Shown: positions 1 to 9,900 of the stretch, in pieces
How positions within the stretch are numbered: position 1 is the stretch's first letter
How the letters are laid out: each line of letters begins with the position of its first letter
Source: S15-B10 sp045569115
GTDB lineage: Bacteria > Fidelibacterota > Marinisomatia > Marinisomatales > S15-B10
Direction: 5' to 3'
Assembly: GCA_045569115.1 (NCBI GenBank)
Contig: JBJKZS010000031.1
Span: 1-34,147 of the forward strand
DNA length: 34,147 nt
Notes under the pieces: generated by a model
The model's input: only the letters and a program-made list of their open reading frames with translations
Told to the model about the DNA's origin: nothing
The model's database searches: none
Program-made: the position numbers and the translations under genes

Positions 1-686
1 TTGAAATGAATTTCAATATGGAAATTTTGAAACAAAGACCATCTTAAACCAGCATTAAGATAACCGCCTCTACTAAGGGAAATTGTCTTAGCTGTCATGG
101 AATTCTGATTAAGTGCAGCATTATATTCCGCAAGTAAAGATAATTCGGGATTGAACTCAAGATCCAAACCACCAAAGAAATTAATGTCTTCATCTCCATC
201 TGTAGTTTCAGTAAAGTTACTATTGACACCAAAGTGAAAGCCCAAATTACCAAGATGCGTTCGCCAATTTTTACTAGCCGCTAGATATGTACCATATCCC
301 TTGATATCATACCTCTTGAGCGAATCTACTTCATTATAATTCCCAAACCCCTGAGTATCTATTCCAAATGCAATACCAGGAAAAACCATCGACTCATCTA
401 CAATACGATATTTAAAAATTACTTCTGGCCTAGGATAAGGAATCGGTTCTGCATCCCCAATTAGCTTACTTGCGCCATAGGATAACCCAAACATGAACCG
501 ATCAGTTAACCCTACAGAAAGAGCGGTAGCCAAACCACCATCTCTCTGCATATGCATATGAGCAGAAAAAGAACCTCTAACTAAACCTCCAGCAGTTGGT
601 GCTGTTATTATATTAGTTGGCGGAGGATAGTCTTGGGCTAATAGAACGATTGTAAGAGATAGGATTGCAACCGAAGTTAGACGCAT
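1..686 (-). CDS. Secreted outer-membrane beta-barrel-like protein (C-terminus beyond window)
   Basis: An open frame begins at the ATG at 686-684 and runs without a stop off the left edge, giving 228 residues. It opens with a short signal peptide (MRLTSVAILSLTIVLLA) and predicted mature N-terminus QDYPPP. The body has alternating aromatic and polar strands with many glycines (for example GLTDRFMFGLSYGASKLIG and GFHFGVNSNF), as expected of transmembrane beta-strands in an outer-membrane barrel. The pattern of a PTAGGLVRGSF start followed by strand repeats recalls YjbH-like or generic porin-type barrels, but I cannot assign a family. It lies 41 bases downstream of the gene ending at 728 on the same strand, so it probably ends, or continues, the sprA operon. 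The GC content and codon use match its neighbours. That it is a real gene is clear; its function is not. Confidence 0.75.
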   Translation of the reverse strand, partial: MRLTSVAILSLTIVLLAQDYPPPTNIITAPTAGGLVRGSFSAHMHMQRDGGLATALSVGLTDRFMFGLSYGASKLIGDAEPIPYPRPEVIFKYRIVDESMVFPGIAFGIDTQGFGNYNEVDSLKRYDIKGYGTYLAASKNWRTHLGNLGFHFGVNSNFTETTDGDEDINFFGGLDLEFNPELSLLAEYNAALNQNSMTAKTISLSRGGYLNAGLRWSLFQNFHIEIHF

Positions 687-727
687 ATCTTAAAATATAA
701 ACACACCCTACCTTTCAAGGCAAGAGT

Positions 728-1732
728 CTAACGATAAATCAATGGATAAATTACTTTACCATCCCGACGTTCAATTTCATCTATTTTTGAAAGGGGCATA
801 GTTAATATATCTTGATCACCAAGCATAAAAAAACGAATATGATCTTCTGTCAAATTGAAAAGATTGACTTTTAGAGTATCTCCTGTTTTCATATATATCA
901 AATCTGGAGAAGAGAATAGCTCAGGATTAGCAAGGTAACCAATGGTTTTGGTTGGATTCCATCCATCAGCTTTTTTTAAAAGAATATCCTCAATGATTTC
1001 AGAACTTTCCTCCAAAGTATTGCCTTCACTCTTTACCTTTTCTCTGTTAGAATCATTTACTTCAGAGGTAAAAAGCTTCCTAGGTAAAGTTATACCTACT
1101 TTGCTAACCTCATTACCTTTAGCATCTGTTTCAACCATAATGTACTCTCGGCTGATAGGATTATAATTATATGTAAATTGTCGTACAACCATTCCGTTTA
1201 ATAGATCTCTCCACTGTTCCAGTTTTATAAGTCCTTCATCAAAATAATCATAATTGATCTCGCCAAATGGGGTGTGATCTAAACTAAGAAATTTGTACTT
1301 CCGAATACTACCGTTTTTATTATAATAGTATATATTTGTACGTTCAGCAAAATCGATCTTATTTCTATTAGGAAAAACAAGTGAAATAAAATTGCTCGAC
1401 ATAGGCTCATCGCCATAAATCATCATTCGATTTACTTTTCCTTCCCCATCTGCTATGGCCCTTCGACTAAGAGTTCTGTCTTCATTATATTCAAATATTT
1501 CCTGCGCCGTAGTATTATTTTCCTCGTCAATAGTCATCTTTAAAATAAGCTGATCAGTACGATTATAGAGTGCCTCAATATGTTTAGACCCTCTAGCTTC
1601 CTCTGGTGTAATTCCAACATCAATCATGAAATCAGAATCAGTTTTATAATAGCGTATATACGATACTTGTTGCCCTACTATAATGTTAAACAGAAAGAAA
1701 ATAAGAAACACTTTATCCCAATAACATTTCAC
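728..1732 (-). CDS. Unknown secreted protein, 334 aa
   Basis: I do not recognise this family. The frame begins with GTG at 1732-1730; no in-frame ATG is nearby and no clear Shine-Dalgarno sequence precedes it. Residues 1-20 form a signal peptide (VFLIFFLFNIIVG) followed by QQ, which would become the mature N-terminus. Residues about 60-200 carry repeated tyrosine-rich strand pairs (FEYNEDRTLSRR, NIYYYNKNGSIRKYKF, INYDYFDEGLIKLEQW) resembling MORN- or YD-type beta-hairpin repeats. The last 70 residues form a compact segment (GDTLKVNLFNLTEDHIRFFM, then SKIDEIERRDGK). The gene sits 65 bases after the PorQ-like gene and 41 bases before the barrel gene at the window edge, so it is likely co-transcribed with the T9SS cluster. 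A periplasmic or surface location is inferred from the signal peptide. Confidence 0.7.
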   Translation of the reverse strand: MKCYWDKVFLIFFLFNIIVGQQVSYIRYYKTDSDFMIDVGITPEEARGSKHIEALYNRTDQLILKMTIDEENNTTAQEIFEYNEDRTLSRRAIADGEGKVNRMMIYGDEPMSSNFISLVFPNRNKIDFAERTNIYYYNKNGSIRKYKFLSLDHTPFGEINYDYFDEGLIKLEQWRDLLNGMVVRQFTYNYNPISREYIMVETDAKGNEVSKVGITLPRKLFTSEVNDSNREKVKSEGNTLEESSEIIEDILLKKADGWNPTKTIGYLANPELFSSPDLIYMKTGDTLKVNLFNLTEDHIRFFMLGDQDILTMPLSKIDEIERRDGKVIYPLIYR

Positions 1733-1797
1733 AATTACAAAATAATTAATACTTATTTCAAGAGTAGCAATTTTTATAAAAAGTTTCTTATCAATAA

Positions 1798-2696
1798 CTA
1801 GAGCAAATTGAAATGAATTTGTAAAATATGTGGGACACTCAAATTGTGTGATGCTATCTGAAAGCCATAACTAATAGTTAATATCCTTGATCTAAAACCT
1901 ACTCCTCCTGAAAAAGAAATCAATTCTCTTGATGAGTTAGTTCCGGCCCAAATAATTATATCCTCCCAAACTAATTCACCGCCAAGTCTAAAAACGTTCC
2001 CATATAAAGTTGAATGATCCATGCTAACCATAGAAAGTAAGTCAACTGATTTTATCTCTGGAAATGAATTAACAACTACTCCCAATGACAAGGTTGTGGG
2101 CATTTTAGGCTCTAGCCTATTAAATTTCTTCATTATTCCAATATTCCGGATAGCAAAACCTGTTATAATCTTATCCCTATTAAATGAATATGTTATACCT
2201 CCATCTAGCCCTAAGCCAGAAGAAGAATAAATAAATGATTCTAAACGTACCAAACGGATAGTCCCACCAAATTGAATAGGACCGAGTTTTTTCCCCCAGC
2301 CTGTTTCTAAAGCCATACCAGACGAAGTAAAGCTGGAGAGAGGATTATCTGTTGGCTTAGACGTCCTAAGTTCTAATTCACTAATTGAAAGTGATCGTAG
2401 GCCTAGAGCCATTGATCCACCTAGTAATGGCTGAACAGCTAAAACCGAATGACCAGATGTCCCAGCTAACCAAGAGTTATAAGCAAAATAAACTTCTATT
2501 GCGGATATATCTTGAACAACTAAAGCGGGATTTAATCGAAAAAGAGATGGATCACCTATTAAAGCTGTACCAGCTCCAGCTAAAGCTAAATGTTTAGGAT
2601 TAAAAGGAACATTAAGAAAGGCTGTTCCAATACTGCAAACTTTAGACGTTAGAAAAATAACTATTAATATTTTGTTGAAGTTGATTTTTCCCTCAT
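1798..2696 (-). CDS. PorQ-like outer-membrane barrel (PorV/PorQ family), start requires a one-base frame change
   Basis: The long frame from 2412 begins MALGLRSLS, but its frame stays open upstream to about 2699. There it encodes a signal sequence (KILIVIFLTSKVCS) and the family's opening block AFLNVPFNPKHLALAGAGTA, then DPSLFRLNPALV. This is the AFLN...ALGG...NPA pattern of PorQ, the T9SS outer-membrane partner that holds PorZ in the attachment complex. No ATG, GTG or TTG exists in this upstream frame. An ATG at 2696-2694 overlaps the preceding stop as TAATG, but it reads MREKSTSTKY and stops. One extra A in the A5 run (plus strand T5, 2685-2689) would join it perfectly as MREKINFNKILIV. The cause could be a sequencing deletion, slippage on the A-run, or a rare AUC/AUA start. 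The full product would be about 300 residues. The PorQ assignment rests on the opening motif, size and place next to a PorV-like gene. Confidence 0.7.
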
Positions 2697-3634
2697 TAAA
2701 ATTTCAAAACATATGTAAATATATGAGTTAAACCTTCACCCCGACGACCAAGAACTAGAGCATAATCTAATTGGGCATCGTCAGGCTTCAGCAATGAATA
2801 TTGTAATCCCATACCAACAGAAGGCAAAAAATTATTTATACCCGCCCTAACAAAAATGCGCTCCATAGGTATATATTCTCCACCTAAACGAATACGATTT
2901 GAAGAAACGTAATCTCCCATACGGAAATAAGTATAGTCACCAATAATATCAAAGAAGCCGGGACGATATACAAAACCAACTCGAATCTGCGTTGGGAATT
3001 CATCCTCATAGGTGCTTCCCTTTTCATCAAAAACATCTCCAGTATTCCAAGCATAGGAAGCATTCCAATCTTGAATAACTAGACCTAATTGCAAGTCTTT
3101 TGAAGGTCGAAATATAACTCCAGCATCTACACCTGTACCTTTTGAATTAATTGTACCTTCAATTGGCAAAACCTGATAAAATATTTTCACATTAACCCCT
3201 AGTGAGATTTTTGGTGTTAGCTTATTTGCAAAACTCATATAAATGGCATATTCTTCAGTTGAAAATAATCCTGTCTGGTGACCGGAAGCGTCTCTACCAT
3301 CAATTTTATCAACACCCGCATTTATTATTGCAATACCTAATCCTGCACTAGGTGGAAGTTTAGTAGAAAAAGAACCTGAGATAAGATATCTGTCTAATGG
3401 CAGAAAATGATGCAGAACAGTTGCATTACGATCATTAAGAAAACCCAAAGAGGCGGGATTATGATAACCAGGAAAACCATGGTCAAAAGCTGCGGTAAAA
3501 CCTCCACCCATTCCCATAGAATATGCTGTTGTGCCAAATCGAAGAAAACTACCAGCATATCCAGCAATACCTTCAGCTGACAAAAAGTTAACAACAACAA
3601 ATAGTGCAAAAATATTTTTAATTATTTTGTTCAC
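2696..3634 (-). CDS. PorV-like T9SS outer-membrane protein (PorV/PorQ family)
   Basis: This is an outer-membrane beta-barrel of the PorV/UPF0164 family. In T9SS organisms PorV shuttles cargo from the SprA channel to the sortase PorU. I place the start at GTG 3634-3632, which overlaps the upstream TGA as GTGA. The longer frame would begin at TTG 3658, inside the upstream gene, and gives a poorer leader. From GTG the leader NKIIKNIFALFVVVNFLSA is a standard signal peptide with mature start EGIAGYAG. Diagnostic features are the opening GSFLRFGTTAYSMGMGGGFT, the NPASLG turn, and glycine-rich strand pairs to the C-terminal phenylalanine (HIFTYVLKF), typical of barrel proteins. The length of 312 residues is slightly short for PorV. 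Both ends overlap neighbouring genes (GTGA and TAATG), so it is translationally coupled to the PorZ-like and PorQ-like genes. Confidence 0.8.
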   Translation of the reverse strand: MNKIIKNIFALFVVVNFLSAEGIAGYAGSFLRFGTTAYSMGMGGGFTAAFDHGFPGYHNPASLGFLNDRNATVLHHFLPLDRYLISGSFSTKLPPSAGLGIAIINAGVDKIDGRDASGHQTGLFSTEEYAIYMSFANKLTPKISLGVNVKIFYQVLPIEGTINSKGTGVDAGVIFRPSKDLQLGLVIQDWNASYAWNTGDVFDEKGSTYEDEFPTQIRVGFVYRPGFFDIIGDYTYFRMGDYVSSNRIRLGGEYIPMERIFVRAGINNFLPSVGMGLQYSLLKPDDAQLDYALVLGRRGEGLTHIFTYVLKF

Positions 3635-5214
3635 TTTATAACTACCAGTTTTACCCAATGGGAAGCATCATCATAGAAAATATTACAAAAATATGTTCCA
3701 TTAGCAACTAAGTCGCCTGAATCATCTCGGCCATCCCATTTAAGCGTCCCTTCACCTGATCCACGCCTAAAGTCTATTGTACGAACCGTTTCCATCGCAA
3801 AGCTCAAGATAGTTAGCCGAATGAGTTTAGATTTTTTGGCTCTATAGTAAAACCTAACATATCCATCACCATCAAGAAGATTATGCATTGTTGGTGAGAA
3901 AGGATTAGGATAAGCATAAACAGTATTAGAAGAAACATTGGTCCTATAAATCCGCCAAATCGAACTATCAGAAGAAGGTATACGAGATCGAGCCATTCCA
4001 TCTCCTGTACCAATCCATAATGCATCATTGTAATAAGGTCGACGGTCATGGACTGCGGTATACACATCGTTATCAATCACTTGATCATTTCGAACTTTAT
4101 CTATTGCTGGACTATAATGAGCAAAATTTTGCCCGTCTTCGGTTCGCCACAAACCACTTCTAGCCGAAAAATAAACTAAACTATCAACTGAAAAAATGTT
4201 GTAACCATATTGACCTTTTAAAACTGGTATGGTTTGCCATGTTTGGCCGTTATCATTTGTATAACTTAAACCACTTTCTTCACCAGCTTCATCCGCTGCA
4301 CGGGTAACAGCCCATATAATTCTTTGACCATTCCATTTTTGCTGGGCTAAACTCACCACCCAATTACCACTTATAGATTCTAATGGGAATGAATAGTGTT
4401 CCCAATCTACACAACCGGAGTCATCTATTATTCCTCGATTAACACCGTTAGCCGTTCCTACCCAGACCGTGTCTCCATAAGTCATTACTGAAAAAACTTT
4501 ATGGTTATGATTCCCTTCTGGTGGATCTCGAGGATTTAGTTGATAATTATCTAATGGTTCTCCACAAAATAGTTGTGTCTGATTATCTTCAGGCAATGGT
4601 ACACGTTTCCAACCTTTTGTAATATCATTTCGATTTAGACGCCGTAGTCCTCCAGCCCAAGTTGCCATCCAATAATATCTTTTACCTATAGCTATATCGT
4701 AAGTAACATTATTTTGTATGACTGTTACGGGAAGAGCTCTTAGAGATACACCTCCCCATGAGATTGTACTATCCTCATTGCTATCCGTTGGTTGGTTAAA
4801 ATAATTCCATGATACTTGATTATTAGGATTATTTGCATTGAAAGAAAGGGCGAGCCCTCCCCCAGCAGTTTCTCCTTCAACAGTCTTTGCAGTGGCAACA
4901 AGAACTGTGTCCTTTCCCCTAACTCCAATAGCTGAAACACCACCTTTTGGAATTATTTTACCTGGCTGGCCTGGTTCAAAATTTTCTGAGCTTTCGAATG
5001 TGTTTACTAATGTCGAATCACGCATTACTGAAAGACCTCTACCAGTTCCAAACCATAGGGTGCTATCTCCCTGCATAAGAATCTCTACAATGACATTGCT
5101 TTGAAAGCCCGACAAAATGGTGTCCCCTTTTGCCTGCGCTAAAAAAGAACTCGGAATCTGTGCTTGTAATGAACAGATGAAAAAAATGGAAAATATTTGA
5201 AAAAAACACCTCAT
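3631..5214 (-). CDS. Beta-propeller protein with T9SS C-terminal domain, PorZ-like
   Basis: A signal peptide (residues 1-18, ending CSLQA, mature start QIPSS) is followed by propeller blades of the two-component-regulator type: LWFGTGRGLSVMRDS near residue 55, VWVGTANGVNRG near 250, YFSARSGLWRTEDG near 350 and LWIGTGDGMARS near 405. Residues 432-527 form a FlgD-like/T9SS sorting domain that opens YAYPNPFSPT, contains KWDGRDDSGDLVANGTYF and ends VKLVVIK. PorZ of the T9SS attachment complex has the same order, propellers then an uncleaved C-terminal domain, but is larger (about 775 residues, two propellers). This 527-residue protein would hold one large or two short propellers. Its location between sprA and the PorV/PorQ-like genes favours a PorZ role over an ordinary exported cargo, though cargo remains possible. 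The start ATG overlaps the upstream stop as ATGA. Confidence 0.72.
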   Translation of the reverse strand: MRCFFQIFSIFFICSLQAQIPSSFLAQAKGDTILSGFQSNVIVEILMQGDSTLWFGTGRGLSVMRDSTLVNTFESSENFEPGQPGKIIPKGGVSAIGVRGKDTVLVATAKTVEGETAGGGLALSFNANNPNNQVSWNYFNQPTDSNEDSTISWGGVSLRALPVTVIQNNVTYDIAIGKRYYWMATWAGGLRRLNRNDITKGWKRVPLPEDNQTQLFCGEPLDNYQLNPRDPPEGNHNHKVFSVMTYGDTVWVGTANGVNRGIIDDSGCVDWEHYSFPLESISGNWVVSLAQQKWNGQRIIWAVTRAADEAGEESGLSYTNDNGQTWQTIPVLKGQYGYNIFSVDSLVYFSARSGLWRTEDGQNFAHYSPAIDKVRNDQVIDNDVYTAVHDRRPYYNDALWIGTGDGMARSRIPSSDSSIWRIYRTNVSSNTVYAYPNPFSPTMHNLLDGDGYVRFYYRAKKSKLIRLTILSFAMETVRTIDFRRGSGEGTLKWDGRDDSGDLVANGTYFCNIFYDDASHWVKLVVIK

Positions 5215-6020
5215 TCTTTGACATTTACAACTTTGGAAGAATCATCAAAGCCACCTTTCCAATCTTGAACTCTAAAACGCCATTCTAAATTCCCTTTTAC
5301 TGCATCGTAAGGAAATGCTATGGTTCTACTGAAAATTCCATCTCCTTTTGTCGAATCACCAGACGTAGTATCCCCAGTATCAACCATATAAATATATTCA
5401 CCATTATTCAGCATCCTATTTTCATCTAAAAGTTTTGATCTAAATCCAACCCATTGAATATCACCCAAACCATTGGGATCCTCAACTTTAGCATGAATTG
5501 TAATAAGTTTAGCCAAACCACTATCTGGAAGAGAGAGAGTATCTGGAGTATCAAGTGAGAGGAAACGTGGAAAAATATTGCCAAGACTAAAAGAGTCGGC
5601 TAATTCATATGTCTCACCCCTTTCATAATGTGCAACAATTTTCAAGTGTACAATTCCGGTATCATTATAAGCTAATTTATTTGAAAGAGGACCTAAAGAA
5701 TTTGGTGTAACCTTAATAGAATGGAGATTGTCTTCGATCAGTATATCCCCTTTAACTCCTACATCACCAAGTATAATTGAGTCCGCCTCTACATCATCAA
5801 CATTATTTAACCCAAACCATGCTGTAGTTACATACCTTAAATCGTTTCCATTAAATGGGTTTTTTACCAAAGCACCTATATATATATATCCTTCTTCCTG
5901 CAAAAAACTAAAGTCAATTCTTTCAATTGGATCCGTTTGGTCAGCGACTTGTAATGGCGTAGTACAGGAAAGCCAACACATAAATAATAGAAGAAAAATG
6001 TTATTACGTTTCATTATCAT
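5211..6020 (-). CDS. Secreted Ig-like (probable lipo)protein of the sprA operon
   Basis: This is a protein of 269 residues (267 if the second ATG at 6014 is used). The leader is hydrophobic and ends WLSC followed by TTPLQ, so Cys20 may be lipidated; the lipobox is not canonical because tryptophan sits at -3. The mature part reads as two beta-sandwich modules. The second, from about residue 170, has KVEDPNGLGDIQWVGFRS and GDGIFSRTIAFP, a pattern common in extracellular Ig/BACON-like modules where GDGIF/GDGVY marks a turn. I know no specific function. The gene follows the cyclase gene by 38 bases, and its stop overlaps the start of the PorZ-like gene (ATGA). An accessory envelope role in the secretion complex is therefore an inference from position. 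It could alternatively be a surface lipoprotein substrate. Confidence 0.65.
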   Translation of the reverse strand: MIMKRNNIFLLLFMCWLSCTTPLQVADQTDPIERIDFSFLQEEGYIYIGALVKNPFNGNDLRYVTTAWFGLNNVDDVEADSIILGDVGVKGDILIEDNLHSIKVTPNSLGPLSNKLAYNDTGIVHLKIVAHYERGETYELADSFSLGNIFPRFLSLDTPDTLSLPDSGLAKLITIHAKVEDPNGLGDIQWVGFRSKLLDENRMLNNGEYIYMVDTGDTTSGDSTKGDGIFSRTIAFPYDAVKGNLEWRFRVQDWKGGFDDSSKVVNVKE

Positions 6021-6058
6021 CAGGCTATAAATATAGATGTGGGTCTATGGTCTTTCAA

Positions 6059-6973
6059 TTAATTCCTATTATTTATATGATAAAGTAGAAGATTTCCAAC
6101 GATTCCAAGACTCCTCGGGCTACATTTATCTGGAGTATCTTGTAATGTATGCCAATAGTTAATAGGATCAATGCCATAATCAAAATCAATAATGTCGATA
6201 GAGGGAATGCCTCCTAACTGAAAAAGCACAACATGGTCATCCTCTACAAAATAAGTTGTTTCACGTTTAAATTCTTCCAAACCAAGCTCCTCAGCTTCAT
6301 TCCATAATTTCTCTATCAAGTCAGGAGCTTGATTCATGGAGTTTCCCTCAATTGGTAATTGTAAATCTTTATCACCAATCATATCTATAAGAATACAATA
6401 CTCAGGTAATGGTGTTGGAATATTTTTTGCAAGATAACGTGAACCATTAAAGTACCGATCTATATCACCTGATTTTCCCATATCCTCACCATCTAGGAAT
6501 ATAAGATCTACACCATTAGCCGGAGTCTTAATTGATAACTGATTAGCAATTTCCAAAAGCACAGCTACTCCACTGGCACCATCATTAGCGCCTAGGACAG
6601 GCTTTAACCTATTATTAGGATTCCTATCCATATCGGCCCAAGGACGTGTGTCCCAATGTGCTGCCAACCAGATTCTTTTCTGCATAGAGGGTCTAAACCT
6701 TGCTATTACATTTGTAAGTGTATATAGTCTGCCAGTATAAGGATCGGAATAAGAAAAAGACTGCCTAATTGTAGTGTCAGCTAGAGGCGTAACAGTTTTA
6801 AGAATATGATTCAGCCCTTTCTTATGGCCAGATGTTCCGGGTACTCTTGGGCCAAAAGAACATTGAGCTTCTAGATAACCAAAAGCTCTATTTTCATGAA
6901 AAAGACCAATCTCTTGACCTTGAATGCTAGAAAAAAGACCAAAGAATAAAACTGATCTGAGGTTTTCTATCAT
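6059..6973 (-). CDS. M28-family zinc hydrolase, glutaminyl-peptide cyclotransferase-like
   Basis: This exported enzyme of the M28/glutaminyl cyclase fold would convert N-terminal Gln of exported proteins to pyroglutamate, or act as an aminopeptidase. The signal peptide ends FSSIQG with mature start QEIGL. Visible elements are FGPRVPGTSGHKKG (residues 40-53, typical of bacterial and animal cyclases), AAHWDTRPWAD (His106, Asp108), GANDGASGVAVLLE (Asp131), FLDGEDMG (Glu163), LIDMIGDKD (Asp197) and YWHTLQDTPDKC (His275). Asp131, Glu163 and His275 match the single-zinc Asp/Glu/His set of cyclases; the extra ligand-like residues do not exclude a two-zinc peptidase. The length of 304 residues suits cyclases. 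The start ATG overlaps the sprA stop as ATGA, so it is coupled to sprA. In Bacteroidetes this activity modifies signal-peptidase products that begin with Gln, which fits the many +1 Gln proteins here. Confidence 0.8.
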   Translation of the reverse strand: MIENLRSVLFFGLFSSIQGQEIGLFHENRAFGYLEAQCSFGPRVPGTSGHKKGLNHILKTVTPLADTTIRQSFSYSDPYTGRLYTLTNVIARFRPSMQKRIWLAAHWDTRPWADMDRNPNNRLKPVLGANDGASGVAVLLEIANQLSIKTPANGVDLIFLDGEDMGKSGDIDRYFNGSRYLAKNIPTPLPEYCILIDMIGDKDLQLPIEGNSMNQAPDLIEKLWNEAEELGLEEFKRETTYFVEDDHVVLFQLGGIPSIDIIDFDYGIDPINYWHTLQDTPDKCSPRSLGIVGNLLLYHINNRN

Positions 6974-9900
6974 CCTTTTATAGGTACGTTTACATCGAAA
7001 CCAAAATCTCTGTCCACTTTTCTTCCGATTATTTTTGAGTGACTTTCTCTGTATTCATACCATATTCCTCCAGTAACATTTTTTCCAAATGTATATGATA
7101 TACGAGGAGATAATTTCCAAGAATCGCGTTCATCTGTAACTGAAAGGTCATATCCAACATCATTTCGCTCCTGAGTCATAGATTGAGAATAATCAAATGT
7201 GAGAGTGAAGTTTATATTATTCTCAAATTTAAAATCCCTAAAGAAAGGAAGAGGAATATTAAAACCACCTCTATGAGAATAGTTTGTACTTGCTGTCCAT
7301 GTATTATCTGTGCGTACTCGAGTACTATTTATACCACCAAACCTGTTGTCAACTGTTGTAACTAGAGCATAACGACTTGAGACTGTTATTCCCTTCTTTG
7401 ATGACATGGAAACACCCAGTAACGGTGAAAATGATGAGGTGTATTTTGAAGTTTGAAGATCACGATTTTGCCACGCCCTAGTTTCCTTACCATTAAAACC
7501 ATGTTCAATCGAAGCCGAACGAGCAATCTTCTTCATCAAAGGCCATTTTTCTACCCCAGTAAATCTAATACTCCATCCTGCCATTGGAATGCCTTCATTT
7601 CCCATAATACCTTTTGGTAAAAAATCTCGTGTTTGAGTTTCAGTCCGAACCTGATTTCCATCTAAACCCCAAACTTTATTACGCGCAAAGTTAAAAGATG
7701 TATTTATTTGCCTAGTAATTGCTAAACCTGATCGAATTGCTAAATCTTTCTGCCACTGTCGTGAACCTGTATTAACTCCAACTTCATCACTATACTCAAG
7801 TTTATGCTCTTTTTCTATGCCTAAGCGATAAGGAATTTTCGCAGCACCAAGAACACCAAACGCATTTTCAGATCGGTTTTGGCTATAAGTAACACTTATA
7901 GGATTAATCTTACTAGCACCCGCATGTAAAAGTTTCAAAAGTTTTTCAACTTCAGGATTAAGTGGTTTCTTTTGTTTCTGTTCCTTTTGTTCCTCATTAA
8001 TATCTTGCTGGTTCCTTGCACGACCTCTACGACGCCTCGTTTTATTGTTTCCGGAGGAGCCGAATTTGGGTTTATAGAATATCTCTACCAAAGTCTTTGG
8101 AGTTAAACTAATTGAAGTAGACATCCGAGACTGAGCACTAATATTCGCTCCTTCCTGAGTACTCTCAAGAGGTTTTGCCCATCTATAGTTTGATGTATAA
8201 CTAATATTAGGTCGAAGCCATTCTGATATTATTGGTGAAAAACTTGTTGTAGAGCTTTCAGTAATATCAGTCACTTTACCAGGATTCATTGTTCGAATAG
8301 CTTCTATGTATTTATTACGAAAATTATCCATATCACTTTTTACTACTTTTGTAAAATTAGTTGTGAGGTTTTCTAGTATTTTATACCCAAGCCTAAAATT
8401 TCTATCCAAACCGAGATTGTATTGCGTCTTTGATTCACCAATACGTGGACTTGATTCATTAAGTGTTTCACTTACCTTCGCATTCATATTTAATGAGGAC
8501 GGAGTAAAATATAATCGAGTTTCAGCAATTTTCTTTCCAAAGAAAGGTAAGCCTTCTAACCGACGTAGGGGCATAATATAATTATTTCTCCCAAAACTTA
8601 GTGTATAACTAGCACTCCCAGCATTATTTCTATTGATTCGCTGCAAGGTTTGAACATCTGAATTCAGACTCCGTCCTGAAGAATAATTTAATTTTATATT
8701 ATCCAAGGTGTAACGTGTTAACCAGCTATCTGATTTCGTGGTTTTCGCAAACGAGGTATTATAGGAGAACTGTCTTCCTTTTGTGAGAATACTATCTGGT
8801 GCAATATCTCGACTGAGTACAATATCAGTACCAGGCAAGTATTTTGGAGTAGTCAAATTTTCAGAAAAACTTATGTTAAATGGGATCTTAAAACCCCAAG
8901 ATTGAGGTAAAAATTTATTGAATTGTAATCTAGTATCTGCTCTGAACTTTTCTGTAGTATTTCCAGTTCCAAGTCTTTCTTGAAGAACATGGAAATCAGC
9001 ATTTCTCCTATTATATGAAACTGTAGCATTACCCAAATCAGCTAAGCCTAGTTGAGTCTGGAATCGAATAGCACTTCCGACATCTTTTCTAACGCCAGAA
9101 AGCCTGAGTTCATCTATCCACACCTCACCTGTTATTGGTTTTAAATTATTTTTATTTCTTACCCCTACAACAAAATATTGAATTCGGGATAATGCCGGGT
9201 TTCCAAAAATAGAGTATTGACGCAGTGTGTCCTGCCCGGAATTGGACGTAGCCACATATATTATTGATGAGTCTGATATTGAAAAAACATCATTGTCATC
9301 AAATTTTTTGTACCCCTCTTTTTTCTTTTTTAGACCTGTAAGAAAATCCAAATCAAGTTCTAAATAATTCCTTTTCTCTGTTTTATCCCAACCTTCATAA
9401 ACAGGATAGCTAACCTCATAGTAATCATCTCCACGTCCAAATCTGAGAAAAAAATCAACATCTGTTTCAGTTGTTCCTGTATCATCGCTATTACCATAAA
9501 TGAACATTTTCATTTTCCTATATGTTAAATAGCTTTGAGCTCGTGATCCTTGTAATTCTAAAATATTTTTTTGAGCTGCACCCTCATACCCAGGAGCAAG
9601 TTCATTAAATTTCAAAACTAGAGACTGCTCCTTTAAACGAATTTGATTCAAACGATCATATTCTCCCTGAACGCCTATCTCTCTTACACTCTGAGCATAA
9701 TCAGCATTGTCTTCCGTATTAATTACTGTTACAGCAAAAGCACTGTCATCTTCAGTATAAGACGATATATTTGGACCTTTAATACCAAGCTCCTGCCATT
9801 CATTTCCTACAATTTCAGTTTTAGCTATCTTAATAAGATCTTTATCATTTATCCCAGAAAGTGTCAACCGAAGAAATTTTATTGTGTCCCAGGTTATATT

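Noticed and set aside
3635..3658. Longer start (TTG) for the PorV-like gene
   Set aside because: It adds eight polar residues before the leader and lies within the upstream gene; GTG 3634 gives a GTGA overlap and a clean signal peptide.
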